DNA of 15,011 nt from Oscillospiraceae bacterium (GTDB lineage Bacteria; Bacillota; Clostridia; Oscillospirales; Ruminococcaceae): contig SFLS01000029.1 of assembly GCA_004554485.1 (NCBI GenBank), positions 1 to 15,011 on the forward strand. Direction: 5' to 3'. The notes under the pieces were generated by a model. It was not told the origin of the DNA and did not search any database. It was given only the letters and a program-made list of their open reading frames with translations. The position numbers were made by a program, and so were the translations under genes. This document shows positions 12,543 through 15,011 of this stretch, piece by piece; position 1 is the first letter of the stretch, and every line of letters begins with the position of its first letter.

Positions 12543-12552
12543 TTGCTCCGAT
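12516..12552 (-). terminator. Terminator of the tRNA cluster
   Basis: On the minus strand ATCGGAGCAAGC (12552-12541) pairs perfectly with GCTTGCTCCGAT (12533-12522) over a 7-base loop and continues into TTTTTTG (to 12516). It begins two bases after the tRNA-Gln CCA end. Confidence 0.92.
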
Positions 12553-12553
12553 G

Positions 12554-12629
12554 TGGTTGGGCCGGCAGGATTCGGACCTGCGGGATGCGGGAGTCAAAGT
12601 CCCGTGCCTTACCGCTTGGCTACGGCCCA
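12554..12629 (-). tRNA. tRNA-Gln (anticodon TTG)
   Basis: On the minus strand the acceptor TGGGCCG (12629-12623) pairs with CGGCCCA (12564-12558). The anticodon stem CGGGA/TCCCG encloses CTTTGAC with anticodon TTG. The start TGGGC and the GCCAAGCGGTAAGGCA D arm are typical of bacterial Gln tRNAs. CCA is encoded (12556-12554). It is the last gene of the four-tRNA cluster. Confidence 0.95.
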
Positions 12630-12639
12630 GAGTATAAGC

Positions 12640-12667
12640 CAGGGGATACCCGAAGAGGTATCCCCTG
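12640..12667 (-). other. Hairpin between tRNA-His and tRNA-Gln
   Basis: CAGGGGATACC (12640-12650) pairs perfectly with GGTATCCCCTG (12657-12667) over a 6-base loop. On the minus strand it begins 5 bases after the tRNA-His CCA. No U tract follows on that strand (GCTTATACTC), so it is more likely a processing signal or attenuator than a full terminator. Confidence 0.55.
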
Positions 12668-12671
12668 TGCA

Positions 12672-12749
12672 TGGGGTGGATAGTGGAATTCGAATCCACG
12701 ACCTCCAGAGCCACAATCTGGCGCGCTAACCAGCTGCGCTATACCCACC
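12672..12749 (-). tRNA. tRNA-His (anticodon GTG)
   Basis: On the minus strand the acceptor GTGGGTA (12748-12742) pairs with TATCCAC (12682-12676) with one G-U pair. The anticodon stem CCAGA/TCTGG encloses TTGTGGC with anticodon GTG. The extra G-1 (12749) opposite C73 (12675) is the hallmark of tRNA-His. CCA is encoded (12674-12672). Confidence 0.96.
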
Positions 12750-12763
12750 ATATTTACTTGGAA

Positions 12764-12840
12764 TGGCGCGCCAGAAGGGACTCGAACCCCTGGCCTACTG
12801 CTTAGAAGGCAGTTGCTCTATCCTGCTGAGCTACTGGCGC
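12764..12840 (-). tRNA. tRNA-Arg (anticodon TCT)
   Basis: On the minus strand the acceptor GCGCCAG (12840-12834) pairs perfectly with CTGGCGC (12774-12768). The anticodon stem ACTGC/GCAGT encloses CTTCTAA with anticodon TCT. The T arm is AGGGG/CCCTT with a G-U pair, the discriminator is G, and CCA is encoded (12766-12764). Confidence 0.96.
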
Positions 12841-12850
12841 AAGCAAAGCG

Positions 12851-12924
<74 letters not shown>

Positions 12925-12956
12925 ATGTCCAAAGGCGGTCTTTGGCGACATTTGAT

Positions 12957-12985
12957 ATCATATCAAAACCACGACTTTTTGTCAA
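12957..12985 (-). promoter_or_regulatory. Promoter of the tRNA cluster
   Basis: On the minus strand TTGACA (12985-12980) and TATGAT (12962-12957) are separated by 17 bases. The near-consensus match and the AT-rich surroundings suit stable-RNA expression. The -10 overlaps the palindrome TTTGATATCATATCAAA. Confidence 0.85.
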
Positions 12986-13025
12986 CCGTTTTTGGCCATT
13001 TGCAGATTTTTATTTGCGAAAAAGG

Positions 13026-13054
13026 TTGTCAGCCGTCCCATCATGTGATAAAAT
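13026..13054 (+). promoter_or_regulatory. Promoter of yebC
   Basis: TTGTCA (13026-13031) and TAAAAT (13049-13054) are separated by 17 bases, with an extended -10 TGA before the hexamer. They lie 46 bp upstream of the chosen yebC start. A GGAAAGGA ribosome binding site follows at 13082-13089. Confidence 0.75.
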
Positions 13055-13100
13055 TCTTTCGTAAACTGTGTGTATTTTTTCGGAAAGGACGATTTATAAA

Positions 13101-13832
13101 ATGTCAGGACATTCCAAGTGGAATAATATCAAACGCAAAAAGGGCGCTTCCGATGCGGCCAAAGCCAAGGTGTTCACCAAGGTGGCCCGCGAAATGTCGG
13201 TGGCAGTCAAGGAGGGCGGCGCCGACCCGGAGACCAACGGTAAGCTGCGCGACTGCATCGCCAAGGCCAAGGCGGCCAATATGCCCAACGAAAATATCGA
13301 GCGCTGCATCAAAAAGGCAGCCGGCAGCGAGGATAAAAACAGCTACGAGGAGATGGTGTATGAGGGATACGGCCCCAACGGCGTTGCCGTCATCATCGAA
13401 TCGCTGACCGATAACCGTAACCGTACTGCGGGCGATCTGCGCCATTACTTTGATAAATGCGGCGGTAACCTGGGCCAGAATGGCTGTGTTTCCTATCTGT
13501 TCACCAAAAAGGGCCAGCTTGTGGTGGATAACAGCGAGGGGGAACTGGACGAGGAAAAGGTGATGGAGGATTGCTTTGACGCCGGCGCGGAGGATGTCGA
13601 TTTCGATGAGGATACCATCGAGATCTTCACCGGGGTTAATGAGCTGCGCGATGTGCGTGAGGCGCTGGAGAAAAAGGGTTATGCCTTCCTGTCGGCGGAA
13701 GCGGCTTATATTCCCTCCACCTATACCACCCTGCCGGATGAGGATGCCGCAGACAAGATGAACCGTCTGATGGATCTGCTGGACGACTGCGATGACGTCC
13801 AGGGTTTCTGGCACAACTGGGAAATGAACTGA
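13101..13832 (+). CDS. yebC: YebC/PmpR-family protein
   Basis: The 243-residue protein matches the family along its whole length: MSGHSKWNNIKRKKGASDAA at the start, VAVKEGGADPETNGKLRDCIAKAKAANMPNENIERCIKKAAG, then YEGYGPNGVAVIIESLTDNRNRTA and the C-terminal DVQGFWHNWEM. Members were first described as transcriptional regulators (PmpR in Pseudomonas). Newer work on the YebC2/TACO1 branch points to relief of ribosome stalling at proline-rich stretches. The start at 13101 is chosen because the family begins at this methionine and a ribosome binding site lies 11 bases upstream; an in-frame ATG at 13068 would add 11 residues unlike the family. It is a single-gene unit with its own promoter and terminator, and which of the two proposed roles applies here is not visible. 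Confidence 0.96.
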   Translation: MSGHSKWNNIKRKKGASDAAKAKVFTKVAREMSVAVKEGGADPETNGKLRDCIAKAKAANMPNENIERCIKKAAGSEDKNSYEEMVYEGYGPNGVAVIIESLTDNRNRTAGDLRHYFDKCGGNLGQNGCVSYLFTKKGQLVVDNSEGELDEEKVMEDCFDAGAEDVDFDEDTIEIFTGVNELRDVREALEKKGYAFLSAEAAYIPSTYTTLPDEDAADKMNRLMDLLDDCDDVQGFWHNWEMN

Positions 13833-13846
13833 CCCTGTAAATTAAG

Positions 13847-13875
13847 AAGCGGCGCCCCATAAGCGCCGCTTTTAT
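13847..13875 (+). terminator. Intrinsic terminator after yebC
   Basis: AAGCGGCGC (13847-13855) pairs with GCGCCGCTT (13863-13871) over a 7-base loop, followed by TTTTATT. It lies 15 bp after the yebC stop and 22 bp before the next gene, so that gene is either read through or has a promoter hidden in the yebC 3' end. Confidence 0.85.
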
Positions 13876-13896
13876 TCACAGAAAAGAGGGAAGACT

Positions 13897-14604
13897 ATGA
13901 AGTGGCTGCGTGGGATAGCGGCGCTGCTGTGCGCGGTGGCCATCGGGATGCTGCCGGCCCTGGCCGAGACAGGCGGATGGGACTTCGGCACATTTGAAGA
14001 TCCGCAGGGGTCCGCTGCTCCGGCGGAGGAGCAGCCGTCCGAACCGGAAACGGAGGAGAAAGGCGCTGCGGAGGATGAACCCTCGCAGGATAATCCCCAG
14101 CAGGATAACCCCCAGCAGGATAATCCCCAGCAGGATAACCCCCAGCAGGAAACGCTGCCGCAGCCCAACCGCCAGGATTCCTGGGATGACGATATCAGGG
14201 GGAACTGGAACGGTCAGATAGCTTCGACTCCCAATCTGGAATCCCCCTCCGACGCCCAGCGGGAGGAAGAGCAAAAGCGGCTGGAGCAGGCGCAGAAGGA
14301 ATTGGAGCGCGAGCAGCAGCAGCGGGAGGAAGCGTTCCGGGAGGCGGAGCGGCAAAACGCCCGGCAGCCGGAGCAGCAGGAGGAACAGCAGCAAGGCAAG
14401 GGGGGAGCCTCCCAGGAGGAGACGGCGGCCCCCTCGGAACTGGTACTGCCCGTTCGGGAACAGAGCGGGAGCGTCAGCGCCGTGCGCTATCTGCTGATTG
14501 GCGCGCTTTTGGCGACAGCCTGCTGCATTGCCGTTTATCTGCTGTGCCATCCACAGGAGGAAGACGAAGACCCCGACCACACAAAAGGAACCGGCGGCGA
14601 TTGA
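13897..14604 (+). CDS. Secreted or membrane-anchored protein with QDNPQ repeats and coiled coil
   Basis: The 235-residue product is not one I recognise. It has a signal peptide (residues 1-23, likely cleavage after ALA) and an acidic, disordered stretch with a WDFGTFEDP segment. Four QDNPQ repeats follow (residues 64-83), then a charged Glu/Gln/Arg-rich region (about 118-166) likely to form a coiled coil. Near the end is a transmembrane helix (about 197-216, YLLIGALLATACCIAVYLL) with a short acidic tail. This suggests a type I membrane protein with its body outside the cell. GAGGG (13886-13890) precedes the ATG. A kinase-like gene starts 55 bp downstream in the same direction and is probably co-transcribed. 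No distinct promoter is seen in the 22 bp after the yebC terminator. Confidence 0.8.
   Translation: MKWLRGIAALLCAVAIGMLPALAETGGWDFGTFEDPQGSAAPAEEQPSEPETEEKGAAEDEPSQDNPQQDNPQQDNPQQDNPQQETLPQPNRQDSWDDDIRGNWNGQIASTPNLESPSDAQREEEQKRLEQAQKELEREQQQREEAFREAERQNARQPEQQEEQQQGKGGASQEETAAPSELVLPVREQSGSVSAVRYLLIGALLATACCIAVYLLCHPQEEDEDPDHTKGTGGD
14086..14145 (+). repeat. Four tandem 15-bp units encoding QDNPQ
   Basis: CAGGATAAyCCCCAG is repeated four times (14086-14100, 14101-14115, 14116-14130, 14131-14145), with a broken fifth start (CAGGAAAC). T and C alternate at one wobble position, so the array is two copies of a 30-bp unit, pointing to recent duplication. Each unit encodes Gln-Asp-Asn-Pro-Gln. 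Confidence 0.95.
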
Positions 14605-14613
14605 ACTGCCGCC
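14593..14613 (+). other. Small hairpin over the stop codon of the repeat protein gene
   Basis: GGCGGC (14593-14598) pairs with GCCGCC (14608-14613) around the TGA stop (14602-14604). There is no U tract, so termination of transcription is unlikely. It may affect coupling to the following gene. Confidence 0.35.
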
Positions 14614-14658
14614 TGATACGGTGCGATACTGCCATCGCAACAGAAAGGAGGGAACCGG

Positions 14659-15011
14659 ATGCCGGAGGCCAATCTTTGCCGTCATTGCTTCAGCGTTCTG
14701 GAGGACGGAGAGACCGAATGCAGCTCCTGCGGCAAAAAGCAGGAGACCAATAACCCCGAAGAATCGCTGCCCCTCGGCACGCTGCTGGGCGGGCGCTACC
14801 GCATCGGAATGGTGCTGCATCACAATGATTTATTAACGACCTATCTGGCCTGGGATACCGAAAAGGAGCGCAAAGTCAGGATCGAGGAATTCTTCCCCGG
14901 GATCCTCAGACGGGGCGAGGATAAAAAAAGCATCGTCCTGATCTCGGCGGAAAGCAAAACGCTGTTCCGCACCATGGCGTCGGATCTGCACGACCGCTGG
15001 AAACGGCTGAT
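14659..15011 (+). CDS. Zinc-ribbon protein with degenerate protein kinase-like domain (3' end outside window)
   Basis: The frame is open from the ATG at 14659, after AAAGGAGG (14644-14651), to the window edge (117 full codons). It begins with a zinc ribbon: CRHC (Cys7, Cys10) and CSSC (Cys21, Cys24). From about residue 39 it follows the N-lobe of bacterial Ser/Thr kinases: LPLGTLLGGRYRIGMVL, then TTYLAWDTEKERKVRIEEFFP. Two key features look lost. The glycine loop (usually GxGGFG) reads LHHNDLL, and the lysine of the VAIKEYFP motif is replaced by glutamate (VRIEEFFP, Glu76). This predicts a pseudokinase, used for binding or signalling instead of phosphorylation. The catalytic loop is outside the window. 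It lies 55 bp after the membrane-protein gene and is probably in the same operon. Confidence 0.8.
   Translation, partial: MPEANLCRHCFSVLEDGETECSSCGKKQETNNPEESLPLGTLLGGRYRIGMVLHHNDLLTTYLAWDTEKERKVRIEEFFPGILRRGEDKKSIVLISAESKTLFRTMASDLHDRWKRL

Noticed and set aside
12410..12637. Short plus-strand open frame over tRNA-Gln
   Set aside because: Its end is the reverse complement of the tRNA gene, so it is an artefact.
14086..14145. CRISPR-like array
   Set aside because: The 15-bp units are directly adjacent with no spacers, are in frame and encode a protein repeat.
13872..14823. Minus-strand frames opposite the repeat protein and kinase-like genes
   Set aside because: They owe their Leu/Gly/Ser repeats to the complement of the QDNPQ repeats and have no ribosome binding site.

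Overview
This window looks like chromosomal DNA of a moderately GC-rich, low-oxygen Firmicute, most likely a gut clostridium near the Oscillospiraceae/Ruminococcaceae. The clues are clostridial-type FeoB and YebC proteins, AGGAGG-type ribosome binding sites, sigma-A-like promoters, tRNA genes with encoded CCA, and an XdhC-family protein beside a metal-type ABC transporter. The taxonomic placement is an inference from gene style, not from a search. No transposase, integrase, phage gene or CRISPR array is visible.

Layout, left to right. Positions 1-373 hold the 3' part of a 5S rRNA, tRNA-Asn and a CAU tRNA, each followed by a hairpin: the tail of an rRNA operon. A LysR-type regulator (513-1409) precedes a BtuF/FecB-like lipoprotein (1622-2689), a FecCD-type permease (2810-3829), its ATPase (3826-4614) and an XdhC/CoxI-family protein (4617-5411). 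The lipoprotein has its own strong promoter, framed by two inverted copies of a 17-bp element, and its own terminator. A second promoter then drives permease-ATPase-xdhC. XdhC proteins serve molybdenum hydroxylases, and class II (BtuCD-fold) importers can carry molybdate, so this may be a molybdate/tungstate uptake and cofactor locus. Iron chelate, haem or corrinoid remain possible substrates.

On the minus strand, feoA-feoB (7897-5500) encodes ferrous iron uptake. It converges on xdhC at a shared bidirectional terminator and diverges from a TetR-ABC ATPase-ABC-2 permease operon (8067-10131), whose three genes are joined by ATGA overlaps. The feoA promoter region carries a GCTATTCG element that also occurs at the lipoprotein promoter.

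A 515-bp gap (10132-10646) follows. It holds the operon terminator, a candidate structured RNA on the minus strand with its own terminator, and the pyrG promoter with a leader that contains an attenuator-like hairpin and a possible 50-codon reading frame. pyrG (CTP synthase) follows at 10647-12248.

A minus-strand cluster of four tRNAs (Gly, Arg, His, Gln; 12924 down to 12554) has a clear promoter and terminator. Then come yebC (13101-13832), a secreted or membrane-anchored protein with QDNPQ repeats and a coiled coil (13897-14604), and the start of a zinc-ribbon protein kinase-like gene (14659 to the window edge). In the kinase-like gene the glycine loop and the ATP-binding lysine appear degenerate, suggesting a pseudokinase. 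The last two genes may belong to a larger envelope or signalling locus that continues beyond the window.

The most unusual items are the paired operator at the lipoprotein promoter and its partial echo at feoA, the candidate structured RNA and leader before pyrG, and the zinc-ribbon pseudokinase next to the repeat-bearing membrane protein.
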